58,148 nt of DNA, from assembly GCA_017405445.1 (NCBI GenBank), contig JAFRAK010000036.1:1-58148 (forward strand). Reading direction: 5' to 3'. This document shows positions 1 to 10,553 of this stretch, piece by piece. Numbering within the stretch: the first letter of the stretch is position 1; every line of letters begins with the position of its first letter. This stretch comes from Bacilli bacterium. Lineage in GTDB: Bacteria; Bacillota_I; Bacilli_A; RF39; UBA660. The notes beneath the pieces are model-generated. The model had not been told where the DNA came from. It saw nothing but the letters and a program-made list of their open reading frames with translations, and ran no database searches. A program made the translations under genes and the position numbers.

Positions 1-585
1 CCAACTCCAGAAAGAGATACAGATAAACCATTCTTAATGAGTATCGAAGACGTATTCACAATCACAGGTCGTGGTACAGTTGTTACTGGACGTGTTGAAC
101 GTGGTACATTAAAATTAAATGATGAAGTTGAAATCGTAGGTATTAAACCAACTCAAAAAACAGTTGTTACAGGAATTGAAATGTTCCGTAAACAATTAGA
201 TTATGCTGAAGCAGGAGATAACGCTGGAGTTTTACTTCGTGGTATCGCTCGTGAAGAAGTTGAAAGAGGACAAGTTCTTGCTAAACCAGGATCAGTTACT
301 CCACACAACAAATTCAAAGCTACAGTTTATATCTTAAGTAAAGAAGAAGGTGGACGTCATACTCCATTCTTCAATAACTATCGTCCTCAATTCTATTTCA
401 GAACTACTGATGTAACAGGAGTTATCACTTTACCAGAAGGAACTGAAATGGTAATGCCAGGAGATAACATTGATATGGAAGTTGAATTAATCCATCCAAT
501 CGCTCTTGAACAAGGAACTCAATTCTCTATCCGTGAAGGTGGAAGAACTGTAGGTGCTGGTTCAGTTACTGAAATTATTAAGTAA
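1..585 (+). CDS. tuf: Elongation factor Tu, C-terminal part (5' end outside window)
   Basis: EF-Tu carries aminoacyl-tRNA to the ribosome as a GTP-dependent complex. The reading frame is open from base 1 and starts in the segment [19 protein letters not shown], so the GTPase domain lies upstream of the window. What remains is the two beta-barrel domains: domain 2 ([25 protein letters not shown]) and domain 3 ([20 protein letters not shown] through [16 protein letters not shown]). The internal ATG at base 37 is not a true start. The gene ends in TAA and is followed directly by a strong bidirectional terminator. Sequence conservation is very high, so the identification is safe. Confidence 0.98.
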   Translation, partial: PTPERDTDKPFLMSIEDVFTITGRGTVVTGRVERGTLKLNDEVEIVGIKPTQKTVVTGIEMFRKQLDYAEAGDNAGVLLRGIAREEVERGQVLAKPGSVTPHNKFKATVYILSKEEGGRHTPFFNNYRPQFYFRTTDVTGVITLPEGTEMVMPGDNIDMEVELIHPIALEQGTQFSIREGGRTVGAGSVTEIIK

Positions 586-600
586 TAATTTAAGTCATAA

Positions 601-632
601 AAAAACTATTGATTACTCAATAGTTTTTTTTA
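601..632. terminator. Bidirectional terminator between tuf and the convergent gene
   Basis: An 11-bp stem (602-612 with 617-627) has a 4-base loop. It has an A-run before it and a T-run after it, so it can stop transcription from both sides. The stop codon of the minus-strand gene lies in the T-run. Confidence 0.85.
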
Positions 633-1661
633 TTTTATTATTGTTCCTCCCCATTCAACAATTGTGTATCCTTCTCTTTTTGGTGTATTTAATTTTTGTT
701 CTTGAATGGTTATCTTCCTATTTATGGGTTTATATTCCATTAATACTCTGATAATGCTTTTAGGTTTTGGGTTAATATCTAGTGGCATTTCTTGATTTAT
801 TATTTCTAATGATTCAAATCTTATAAGGTTATATTGATTCTTTTCTAATAATGGTAACCAGTATATGATAAATTCATTTCTTTCTCTTTCATTTAATCCT
901 AATACTTTTAGTTTTTCTTCTAAAAATGGAATTAGTTTTTCTTTTTCTACTACAAATCCGTCTTTGAAATTTGTTTTAATATTATTTAAACCTTCCCAAT
1001 ATAATCCGTAATAAGTTATTCCATTTTCATCAATCAAATCTCCATTTGGTTTTGCGATTACTTTCCACTCATTATTATACTTTGGATATGTTGTGGTAAG
1101 AAGTTCTGGTTTTCCTAATTTTATTGTTACTTCTGTTTCTTCTTCTGGATAGATATAGATTAATGGTTTATATGTTACGTTTGGATCACAATACTCTTTT
1201 TTTGATACTTTATATTCTATATTTACTTTTGCTTCTGTAATTGTTTTATCTACTTTTAAAAGATAGTATTCATGATCTTGTGGGCAAACTCCACATCCTG
1301 CTTCATAACTAATTACTACATCAATATTATTTTCATTTATCGTATGACTGATTGGAATTAAATTTTTATCTCTACAAGGATCATATTCTATATCTATTAA
1401 TACATAATTATTTTCTTCAAAATCTTTTTCTGTTATTTCATCTGAATTAAATACTTCTTTATATTTTTCATAATTTGTGAATACTTTGTTTTTTGCTTCA
1501 TATTCTTCATCTATTATATTTCCTGCATTTAAAAATTTTTTATCTCTTATGATAGGTTCTTCTATTTCATTATTTCTGTTTCTAGTGATACTTATACATA
1601 TGATTGTAGTTATTCCTAATATGAGTATTATTCCTATGGGTATTATTATTCTTTTCTTCAT
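630..1661 (-). CDS. Membrane-anchored protein with KPLIYIYP...EWGG-type extracellular domain
   Basis: A 343-residue protein of unknown function. One N-terminal membrane segment (about residues 5-25) follows a KKR start, giving an N-in, C-out anchor or uncleaved signal. The first half of the exported part holds paired cysteines (CR, CGVC). The second half contains YKPLIYIYPEEETEV and ends with YTIVEWGGTIIK. I recognise this combination from a family of uncharacterised proteins in Firmicutes, without a known activity. The start ATG has a good ribosome site (AAGGAGATGATAAA). It converges on tuf and shares its terminator. Confidence 0.75.
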   Translation of the reverse strand: MKKRIIIPIGIILILGITTIICISITRNRNNEIEEPIIRDKKFLNAGNIIDEEYEAKNKVFTNYEKYKEVFNSDEITEKDFEENNYVLIDIEYDPCRDKNLIPISHTINENNIDVVISYEAGCGVCPQDHEYYLLKVDKTITEAKVNIEYKVSKKEYCDPNVTYKPLIYIYPEEETEVTIKLGKPELLTTTYPKYNNEWKVIAKPNGDLIDENGITYYGLYWEGLNNIKTNFKDGFVVEKEKLIPFLEEKLKVLGLNERERNEFIIYWLPLLEKNQYNLIRFESLEIINQEMPLDINPKPKSIIRVLMEYKPINRKITIQEQKLNTPKREGYTIVEWGGTIIK

Positions 1662-1738
1662 TTTATCATCTCCTTCTTTAATTTTATCATACTTTATTGA
1701 TTTTTGTTTCAGGATTAGTATTCTTGATGCAAAAATAT

Positions 1739-1765
1739 AAAGAGTCGAAATAGACTCTTTTTATT
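1739..1765. terminator. Hairpin at the end of the FemAB gene
   Basis: An 8-bp stem (1739-1746 with 1753-1760) and 6-base loop abut the minus-strand stop codon at 1761-1763. The T-run is better on the plus side (TTTTTATTTATT). Confidence 0.6.
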
Positions 1766-3008
1766 TATTCATTTTCTTGTATAGATTGTATGAGAAATTA
1801 TTTAAAATTATATCAAATTCTCCAATATATTCTGTGACAATAGCATTATATCCTAGTTTTGATTCATTTAAACCAATGAATGGATTAACTTTTGGATCTT
1901 TATTTTGAAAGTCTCCTACAATAGCATTTAAGTTAACATATTTATAACCTAATTGGTTATATTCTTCTATTAGATGCCATCTTAATAGGGCTCCTCCATT
2001 TAAAGCACTATAATCTTCATCTACACCTTCTGTGAAAATATAAGCAGCATTATCATATTTAATGACCATTGCTCCTCCAATAATGATTCCTTCAGGCTTT
2101 TGTTTTAAAAGATCTGTTGACCTTAATAAACTATTTTTATAAGTAGTGAGTAATTTATCTGATTCCATTTTTTTATTTAGATATTCATTTCTTTCTTTTT
2201 CATCTAGAGAAAGATCTTGCACTCTTTCTGCAAGTGCTTCATTATACTCAACTTCTTTTTCATAGTTCTTTCTACTATTGATTACATAGTTTTCAGTCTT
2301 TATTTTTACGTAATATATTTCAATATCACTTTCATAACTATTAACCATTTCTCTATAAAACTCTATTGGTTTACTGTCTTTTTTCCCTACAAATTGAAAT
2401 AATTTATTTATGTTTTTATTTGGATCTTTTTCTACTGCTAAACCATTTCCTAAAGCTTTTCTAATCTTATTTCTAGTTCGTTTATCGATTCTTTGAAAAA
2501 TATCTTCTATATTTCTTTGAAGCATTACAAGAGCTTCCCATCTAGGTTTTTCAGTTTCAAAATATAGGTTTTCTCCTTTATATTTAAATCCGGCTGAAGT
2601 TAAATTATCTATTACAGCAGAACCATTTTCATTATAATTTAATATATTTCCTTCTATATCTCTTATGGATAAAGGTACATATGGATCCATTCTTAATAAC
2701 ATAAAGTTTTGACTACCTAATACATCTCTTAATAAATCAGCCACTTCTTTTATTGCTTCAGGAGTTTCATAATTAAATAAGATTCCTCTAGGAGCATATG
2801 CCATTTTATATTTTCTCCATACTTCTTTATAGATAATTAATGTAGCTCCTACTAGTTTATTATATTCATTAATGATTCCTAGGAATTGACATTTATAACC
2901 AAATTTTGACATAACATTTGCATACATAGATGTTTGATAGTAACTACGGTATCTGTGAGAAGAAGCAAAATTATCAAATTGTGATGCTTTTAATTTTACG
3001 ATTTTCAC
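1761..3008 (-). CDS. FemAB-family peptidoglycan bridge aminoacyltransferase
   Basis: FemA/FemB/FemX-type ligases add amino acids from aminoacyl-tRNA to the peptidoglycan stem peptide, usually on lipid II at the inner face of the membrane. Family features seen are the N-terminal YYQTSMYANVMSKFGYKCQFLG block, the MAYAPRG segment, RIDKRTRNKIRKA, a charged helical insertion (about residues 240-290) as in Fem coiled-coil arms, and the ending GGALLRWHLIEE...YKYVNLNAIVGDF...GLNESKLGYNA. The frame opens with GTG at 3020, directly against the AAGGAAGTG ribosome site. GTG at 3008 has proper spacing, so I place the start there (415 residues). A second family member lies at 49051-50364. Confidence 0.88.
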   Translation of the reverse strand: MKIVKLKASQFDNFASSHRYRSYYQTSMYANVMSKFGYKCQFLGIINEYNKLVGATLIIYKEVWRKYKMAYAPRGILFNYETPEAIKEVADLLRDVLGSQNFMLLRMDPYVPLSIRDIEGNILNYNENGSAVIDNLTSAGFKYKGENLYFETEKPRWEALVMLQRNIEDIFQRIDKRTRNKIRKALGNGLAVEKDPNKNINKLFQFVGKKDSKPIEFYREMVNSYESDIEIYYVKIKTENYVINSRKNYEKEVEYNEALAERVQDLSLDEKERNEYLNKKMESDKLLTTYKNSLLRSTDLLKQKPEGIIIGGAMVIKYDNAAYIFTEGVDEDYSALNGGALLRWHLIEEYNQLGYKYVNLNAIVGDFQNKDPKVNPFIGLNESKLGYNAIVTEYIGEFDIILNNFSYNLYKKMNK

Positions 3009-3130
3009 TTTTCTAGTCACTTCCTTTATTCTGTTCTATTATAACACATTTTTCTACTTTCTTACAATAAGTCTTTTTTCTATTTTCTTTCTACTTTTAA
3101 TTGTTTATAATAGTATTTGGAGATGATTAT

Positions 3131-5700
<2,570 letters not shown>

Positions 5701-5702
<2 letters not shown>

Positions 5703-5723
5703 AAGTGCTAATGCACTTTTTTT
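5701..5723 (+). terminator. Terminator after eno
   Basis: An 8-bp stem, AAAAGTGC/GCACTTTT, has a 4-base loop and a following T-run. The eno stop codon overlaps the stem foot. Confidence 0.85.
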
Positions 5724-5781
5724 CTTGCATAGATTAGGTTTTTATGATATTATATTAATGTTATTTATGGAGGGATTGTCA

Positions 5782-5997
5782 ATGGAAGTTGCTTTACTTA
5801 TAGTATCAATTTTATTAATTATTATCGTTTTATTACAAGGAGCTAAATCAGAAAATGGACCTCAAATTATTTCTGGTGGACAAAGTGAATTGTTTTCTAA
5901 TCGTAAGGAAAGAGGTTCTGAACTAGTTATTACTAGAATTACGATGGTTTTAGGTGCAGCATTTTTTATTATATGTTTAGTTAGTATGTTTATTTAA
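5782..5997 (+). CDS. secG: Preprotein translocase subunit SecG
   Basis: SecG is the small accessory membrane subunit of the SecYEG channel. The 71-residue protein has two membrane helices: residues 3-20 (ALLIVSILLIIIVLLQGA) and about 50-70 (TRITMVLGAAFFIICLVSMF). They are separated by the conserved polar loop GPQIISGGQSELFSNRKERG. The length and two-helix layout match the family. The chosen ATG has AGGGA upstream. An ATG 15 bases earlier overlaps that ribosome site and is unlikely. rnr, capA-like, smpB and ssrA follow, and the order secG-rnr-smpB-ssrA is a known Firmicutes arrangement, which supports the call. Confidence 0.93.
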   Translation: MEVALLIVSILLIIIVLLQGAKSENGPQIISGGQSELFSNRKERGSELVITRITMVLGAAFFIICLVSMFI

Positions 5998-6016
5998 GGA
6001 CCTAGGTCCTTTTTCT
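5996..6016 (+). terminator. Terminator after secG
   Basis: A 16-base perfect palindrome (AAGGACCTAGGTCCTT, 5996-6011) is followed by T-rich sequence. It folds with a CTAG loop and starts inside the secG stop codon. Confidence 0.8.
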
Positions 6017-6076
6017 TTTGAAAAAAGACTATTCATATCTTGAAAAATCCTTTATAATATAATAGAAGGTGATACT

Positions 6077-8188
6077 GTGAGAGATGATATTATAAATGTA
6101 CTTAGAAATTCTGATAAAGCACTAGATATATTTGAATTACAGGATATGTTAGATTTAACTACTTCTAATGAAATGGAAGAGTTAATTAATACATTAAGAG
6201 AAATGGAAGATGAAGTGATTATTTATCATTCAAATAAAGATAAATTTATGATGATAGAAGATAGTCATTTAAAAAAGGGAATTATCCATGTTAATCAAAA
6301 GGGGTTTGGTTTTGTAGATGTAGATAACATGGATGAGGATATTTTTATTTCTCCTGATAATATGAATGGTGCGATTCATGATGATCTTGTTTTAGTAGAA
6401 GTTACTAGTAAAATGAATTTGAGTCGTCTAGAAGGACGTATTTTAAGAATCATAAAGAGAAAAAATGAACGTTATATTGGACTTATTAATTTTGATAATA
6501 AGGGTGTTGGACATATTACTTTAGATGATAGTCGTGTTAAATTAGAAATTGAAATTCCAAAAGAAAAAGCTATGAATGCGGTTGATGGTCATAAAGTAGT
6601 AGTACAACTAGAAAAAAAGAAAAATAATAGTGGAAGATATGAAGGTAAAGTTGTCGATATTATTGGACATATTAATGATCCTGGAGTAGATATTTTATCT
6701 ATTATTTATAAATATAACTTTAATGTTGATTTTCCTGAAGAAGTTAAGAAAGAAGTTAGTTTCTTACCAAGTAATGTAAATGAAGCAGAACTTGAGGGTA
6801 GAAGAGATTTAAGAAAAGAAACTATTTTTACAATTGATGGAGATGATACAAAAGATATTGATGATGCGATTAGTATTAAAATATTACCAAATGGTCGTTA
6901 TCAACTGGGTGTTCATATAGCAGATGTAAGTTATTATGTTAGAGAAGGTAGTGCTTTAGATAATGAGGCTATGGATAGAGGAACGAGCGTTTATTTAGTT
7001 GATCGTGTTATTCCTATGCTACCTCATGAATTATCTAATGGTATTTGTTCTCTAAATCCTAATGTTGATCGTTTAGCTATTTCTTGTGTAATGACTTTTG
7101 ATAGTGCTGGTAAACAACTCGATTATGAAATATTCCAAAGTGTTATTCGTTCTAGAATTCAAATGACTTATAAGAATGTTAATAGTATTTTAGAAAAAGA
7201 TAAAGTACCAGAAGGTTATCAAGAATATGTTAATGATTTAAAATTAATGGCAGAGTTATCTGAAATACTTAGAGATGCGAAGAAAAGACGTGGTTATATT
7301 GATTTTGATATCGATGAAGCTAAAATATTAGTTGATAAAGATTGTGTTCCTACTGAGATTGTATTAAGAGATAGAGGAACTGGAGAAAAACTAATTGAAG
7401 ACTTTATGATAGCCGCTAATGAATGTGTTGCGAATCATATCTATTTTATGAATTTACCATTTGTATATCGTGTTCATGAATATCCTAAAGAGGAGAAAAT
7501 TAGAAGTTTCTTAGGATTTGTCAGTGGATTAGGTTATCATATTACTGGAGATTTATCTAATTTAAGACCAACTACGATTCAAGGTATTTTAAAACAATTA
7601 GAAGATAAACCAGAATATAAAATATTATCTAGTTTATTATTAAGATGTATGCAAAAAGCAGTATATCGTCCTGAAAATTTAGGCCATTATGGTTTGGCAA
7701 GTGATTGTTATACACACTTTACTTCTCCTATTAGAAGATATCCTGATACTACTGTTCATCGTCTACTTCGTACATACTTATTTAAAGGAAAAGTAGATAT
7801 GCAAACTGTTGATAAGTGGGAACAAAAATTAGTTTATATTACGGAACATTCTTCTGAAAGAGAAAGAGCTTCTGTTGATTGTGAAAGAGAAGTAGAAGAT
7901 ATGAAAATGGCAGAATATATGGAAAAGCATATTGGTGAACAATTTGAAGGTATGATATCTTCTATTACTAGTTTTGGTATGTTTGTAGAATTAGATAACT
8001 TAATTGAAGGACTAGTTCCGTTAAAAGATTTACCTGATTTCTTTCATTTTGATGAAGAACATTTAACTTTAACTGGAGAAAAGACAGGAGTTAAGTATTC
8101 TATTGGAGAAAGAGTTGTTGTTAAAGTTGTTCGAGCTAGTAAACAAGAACAAACTATTGATTTTGAAATTGTAAGAAAGGTTAAGTAG
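6077..8188 (+). CDS. rnr: Ribonuclease R
   Basis: RNase R is a processive 3'-5' exoribonuclease that degrades structured RNA and, with tmRNA/SmpB, defective messages. The 703-residue protein has an N-terminal winged-helix region (about 1-65), cold-shock domains, the RNB catalytic domain and a C-terminal S1 domain (FEGMISSITSFGMFVELDNLIEGLV). The catalytic motif TIDGDDTKDIDDA supplies Asp254, 260, 262 and 263. The motif HYGLASDCYTHFTSPIRRYPD is intact. The start is GTG behind AGAAGGTGATACT. It sits directly upstream of the CapA-like gene and smpB, the normal partner genes. A divergent second copy is at 20480-22711. Confidence 0.96.
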   Translation: MRDDIINVLRNSDKALDIFELQDMLDLTTSNEMEELINTLREMEDEVIIYHSNKDKFMMIEDSHLKKGIIHVNQKGFGFVDVDNMDEDIFISPDNMNGAIHDDLVLVEVTSKMNLSRLEGRILRIIKRKNERYIGLINFDNKGVGHITLDDSRVKLEIEIPKEKAMNAVDGHKVVVQLEKKKNNSGRYEGKVVDIIGHINDPGVDILSIIYKYNFNVDFPEEVKKEVSFLPSNVNEAELEGRRDLRKETIFTIDGDDTKDIDDAISIKILPNGRYQLGVHIADVSYYVREGSALDNEAMDRGTSVYLVDRVIPMLPHELSNGICSLNPNVDRLAISCVMTFDSAGKQLDYEIFQSVIRSRIQMTYKNVNSILEKDKVPEGYQEYVNDLKLMAELSEILRDAKKRRGYIDFDIDEAKILVDKDCVPTEIVLRDRGTGEKLIEDFMIAANECVANHIYFMNLPFVYRVHEYPKEEKIRSFLGFVSGLGYHITGDLSNLRPTTIQGILKQLEDKPEYKILSSLLLRCMQKAVYRPENLGHYGLASDCYTHFTSPIRRYPDTTVHRLLRTYLFKGKVDMQTVDKWEQKLVYITEHSSERERASVDCEREVEDMKMAEYMEKHIGEQFEGMISSITSFGMFVELDNLIEGLVPLKDLPDFFHFDEEHLTLTGEKTGVKYSIGERVVVKVVRASKQEQTIDFEIVRKVK

Positions 8189-8192
8189 TATT

Positions 8193-9398
8193 ATGAGCAG
8201 TAGAAAAATAAGAAAAATTAAATGGGTACCTGTCATCATTTTAGCGGTTGTTTTAACTCTAATTGTTGGTGGAGGAATTATCTTATTTTTAAATAAAGAT
8301 TATTTGTTTTCTAAAAAAATAGAGTATAAAGTAACTAAAAAAATATCTGCTAGAAAAGAAGCAGTAGATTATGAAGCTAAAGTATTTATGGTGGGAGATT
8401 CTCTAATACATGGTGGAGTTTATACAGATGCTCGTCAAGATGATGGATCTTATGATTTTAAACCAATGCTTCAATATGTAAAACCAATTATATCTCAATA
8501 TGATATTGCTTATTATAATCAAGAAACTATTTTAGGTGGTACCGATATGGGTTTATCTAGTTATCCTAGATTTAATTCTCCACAAGAAGTAGGGGATGCA
8601 TTTATTGATGCAGGATTTAATATGGTTTCTTTGGCAACTAATCATACAATGGATAAAGGAGAAGATGGAGTATTACGTTCTGTTGCATATTGGAAACAAC
8701 ATCCTGAGGTTGCATCATCAGGACAATGGACTAGTTATGAAGAGAGAGCTGAGTCTGTTGCGAAAGTATATGAAGTAAATAATATTAAGTATGCATTTAT
8801 TTCTTATACTATTTGGACAAATGGTCTTGAAACTCCATATGGAAAAGATTATTTGAATAGTGTTTATTCTGAAGAAAAAGCTAAAGCTGATATAGAGTCT
8901 GTAAGAGATAAAGTGGATTTCGTTATTGTTGCGATGCACTGGGGTACTGAATATGCTTTTTATGTAGATCATAAACAAGAAGAAATTGCTAATTACTTAT
9001 CTAGTTTGGGAGTTGATTTAATTATTGGAGCCCATCCACATGTAGTACAAACAGTAGAATATATCAATGATGGAAAAACGTTTGTTGTATATTCTTTAGG
9101 GAACTTCTTAAGTGACCAATTAGATGTTGATAATTATACTGGTCTTGGAATGGAAGTTACTTTAAGAAAACATATTGATGTAGATGGTAATATTTCAAAT
9201 AGTGTTGTTGAACCTAAGGCACAATTATTCTATACTTGTACAACAAATAGAAGAGGATGGAGTTCTGATTTTAGAATTAAAACTTATCCTTATTTAAATG
9301 ATGATGAATTGAGAAATCATGATAGTTTATATGAACATTATAAATCTATCGTAAATGAAAGATATCCTGACTTGCATTGGGGACTTACTTGGGAGTGA
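8193..9398 (+). CDS. CapA-like metallophosphatase-fold membrane protein
   Basis: This belongs to the CapA/PgsA family, linked to poly-gamma-glutamate capsule synthesis and also found as stand-alone envelope proteins. One membrane anchor lies at about residues 10-30, and the catalytic-fold domain would be outside the cell. Motifs in order are VFMVGDSLIHGG, YNQETILGG, ATNHTMDKGEDG, VIVAMHWGTEY, IIGAHPHVVQ and VYSLGNFLSDQ, matching the metal-binding blocks of the family. Only four bases separate it from rnr and four from smpB, so it is in that operon. No pgsBC genes are nearby, so a capsule role is not shown. It is the only gene here ending in TGA, followed at once by TAA. Confidence 0.88.
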   Translation: MSSRKIRKIKWVPVIILAVVLTLIVGGGIILFLNKDYLFSKKIEYKVTKKISARKEAVDYEAKVFMVGDSLIHGGVYTDARQDDGSYDFKPMLQYVKPIISQYDIAYYNQETILGGTDMGLSSYPRFNSPQEVGDAFIDAGFNMVSLATNHTMDKGEDGVLRSVAYWKQHPEVASSGQWTSYEERAESVAKVYEVNNIKYAFISYTIWTNGLETPYGKDYLNSVYSEEKAKADIESVRDKVDFVIVAMHWGTEYAFYVDHKQEEIANYLSSLGVDLIIGAHPHVVQTVEYINDGKTFVVYSLGNFLSDQLDVDNYTGLGMEVTLRKHIDVDGNISNSVVEPKAQLFYTCTTNRRGWSSDFRIKTYPYLNDDELRNHDSLYEHYKSIVNERYPDLHWGLTWE

Positions 9399-9402
9399 TA
9401 AT

Positions 9403-9840
9403 ATGGAATTTGTTAATAGAAGAGCAAAATTTGATTATTTTATAGAAGAAGAATATGAAGCGGGTATTGTACTTACTGGTACAGAGATTAAATCTGTTAG
9501 AAATGGTCATTGTAATATAAAGGATTCTTATGGAATTATCAAAAATGATGAAGTTTTTCTATTAAATATGTATATAGATCAATATAAAGAAGGAAATCTT
9601 TTTAATCATAGTGAGACTAGAACTAGAAAATTATTACTTCATAAAAAAGAAATAAAAAAGATTAATCAAGCTATCTCTACTCAAGGTTTAACTTTGGTAC
9701 CTTTGAAATTGTATTTTAAAGAAAATAAACTTAAGGTTTTATTAGGTGTTTGTCGTGGTAAAAAGAATTTTGATAAAAGAGAAACGATGAAAGAAAGAGA
9801 TTTAAAAAGAGAAACTCAAAAAAAATTTAAGAATTATTAA
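9403..9840 (+). CDS. smpB: SsrA-binding protein SmpB
   Basis: SmpB binds tmRNA and brings it to stalled ribosomes. The 145-residue protein has the family blocks NRRAKFDYFIEEEYEAGIVLTGTEIKS, GIIKNDEVFLLNMYI, HSETRTRKLLLHKKEI, LTLVPLKLYFKENKLKVLLGVCRGKK and the basic tail KRETMKERDLKRETQKKF. The tail becomes helical in the decoding centre. The start ATG at 9403 follows GGGAGTGATA. An earlier in-frame ATG lies inside the preceding gene and has no ribosome site. Its RNA partner, ssrA, lies just downstream. Confidence 0.97.
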   Translation: MEFVNRRAKFDYFIEEEYEAGIVLTGTEIKSVRNGHCNIKDSYGIIKNDEVFLLNMYIDQYKEGNLFNHSETRTRKLLLHKKEIKKINQAISTQGLTLVPLKLYFKENKLKVLLGVCRGKKNFDKRETMKERDLKRETQKKFKNY

Positions 9841-9876
9841 TTCTTATTTCTGTATTTTTAATACATTAATTATAAT

Positions 9877-9907
9877 AAGAAGGACTTTTAGTTCTTCTTT
9901 CTTTTTT
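9877..9907 (+). terminator. Terminator after smpB
   Basis: A 9-bp stem (9877-9885 with 9891-9899, one G-U pair) is followed by a T-rich run. Confidence 0.75.
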
Positions 9908-9934
9908 CTTTTTCTATTCTTTTTATCTATTTTA

Positions 9935-9943
9935 TGGTATAAT
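9935..9943 (+). promoter_or_regulatory. Extended -10 promoter of ssrA
   Basis: TGGTATAAT is an extended -10 element ending eight bases before the predicted first base of tmRNA. No good -35 box is seen, as expected for an extended -10 promoter. Confidence 0.7.
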
Positions 9944-9951
9944 TCTACCAT

Positions 9952-10334
9952 GGGGCTGATTTGGGTTCGACGGGAATAGTAGAGCATAGATGGCAAGTCG
10001 AATGTTCACGTTACGGACACAAAAAAATAAATGCTGAAAAAGTAAAAAATGCTGTAGCTACTCTTTTCGGTTTCAACCGTCAAGTAGCTTATGCTCTTTA
10101 ATTAAGATTTGAGCCAGCGCTTCTTTTTAATTCTTACCTAGGAATTTTAAAGAGGTTCATTTTTATAGGTTATAGCTATTTATTGTCTAGTAAATAGAAA
10201 GAATTTTTAGACTACTATTTGATCTTGGTCGTTAACTACTTGGATGAAATAGGAATATAATTAGTTAACTAAACTTGTAGAGGTTTATGTAGCTTTATTT
10301 TCGGACAGGAGTTCGATTCTCCTCAGCTCCACCA
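9952..10334 (+). ncRNA. ssrA: Transfer-messenger RNA (tmRNA, 10Sa RNA)
   Basis: tmRNA rescues stalled ribosomes and tags the unfinished protein for proteolysis. The tRNA-like ends pair as GGGGCTG (9952-9958) with CAGCTCC (10324-10330), followed by ACCA. Both conserved end sequences are visible: GATTTGGGTTCGACGGG near the 5' end and GGACAGGAGTTCGATTCTCC at the 3' end. The tag frame most likely resumes at GCT 10033 and ends at TAA 10099-10101. It encodes 22 residues beginning AEKVKNAVAT and ending NRQVAYAL. The end of the tag frame can pair with itself (AGCTACT with AGTAGCT), as helix 5 does in other tmRNAs. CCA is encoded. Confidence 0.96.
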
Positions 10335-10371
10335 GATTGATAGATACTCAAATAATTTTGAGTTGTAATAG

Positions 10372-10397
10372 AAAAACTAATAGAAATGTTAGTTTTT
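10372..10397 (+). terminator. Terminator after ssrA
   Basis: A 9-bp stem (10372-10380 with 10389-10397) runs into a T-run. A smaller 7-bp hairpin (10346-10352 with 10357-10363) precedes it. The remaining 156 bases to the next gene show only a small dyad (10434-10448) and no gene. Confidence 0.8.
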
Positions 10398-10553
10398 TTG
10401 TTTGGTTTTTGATGGTGAGGTTATGTTTAAAATGAATATTTAATATTCCTATTACTTTACATATTTGATAGTCTGTTTTGTTTTGAATAACTTGATAATA
10501 TCCTTATTTATGTGGTAGTATTGAGTTATAAAATATAATAGGGTGTGTAAGAT

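Noticed and set aside
8193..9398. Capsule (poly-gamma-glutamate) operon
   Set aside because: Only the CapA-like gene is present and it is embedded in the rnr-smpB operon; PgsB and PgsC homologues are missing.
10434..10448. Dyad GAATATT-T-AATATTC before the large surface gene as an operator
   Set aside because: In DNA this rich in A and T such dyads arise by chance, and no second copy or promoter is placed around it.
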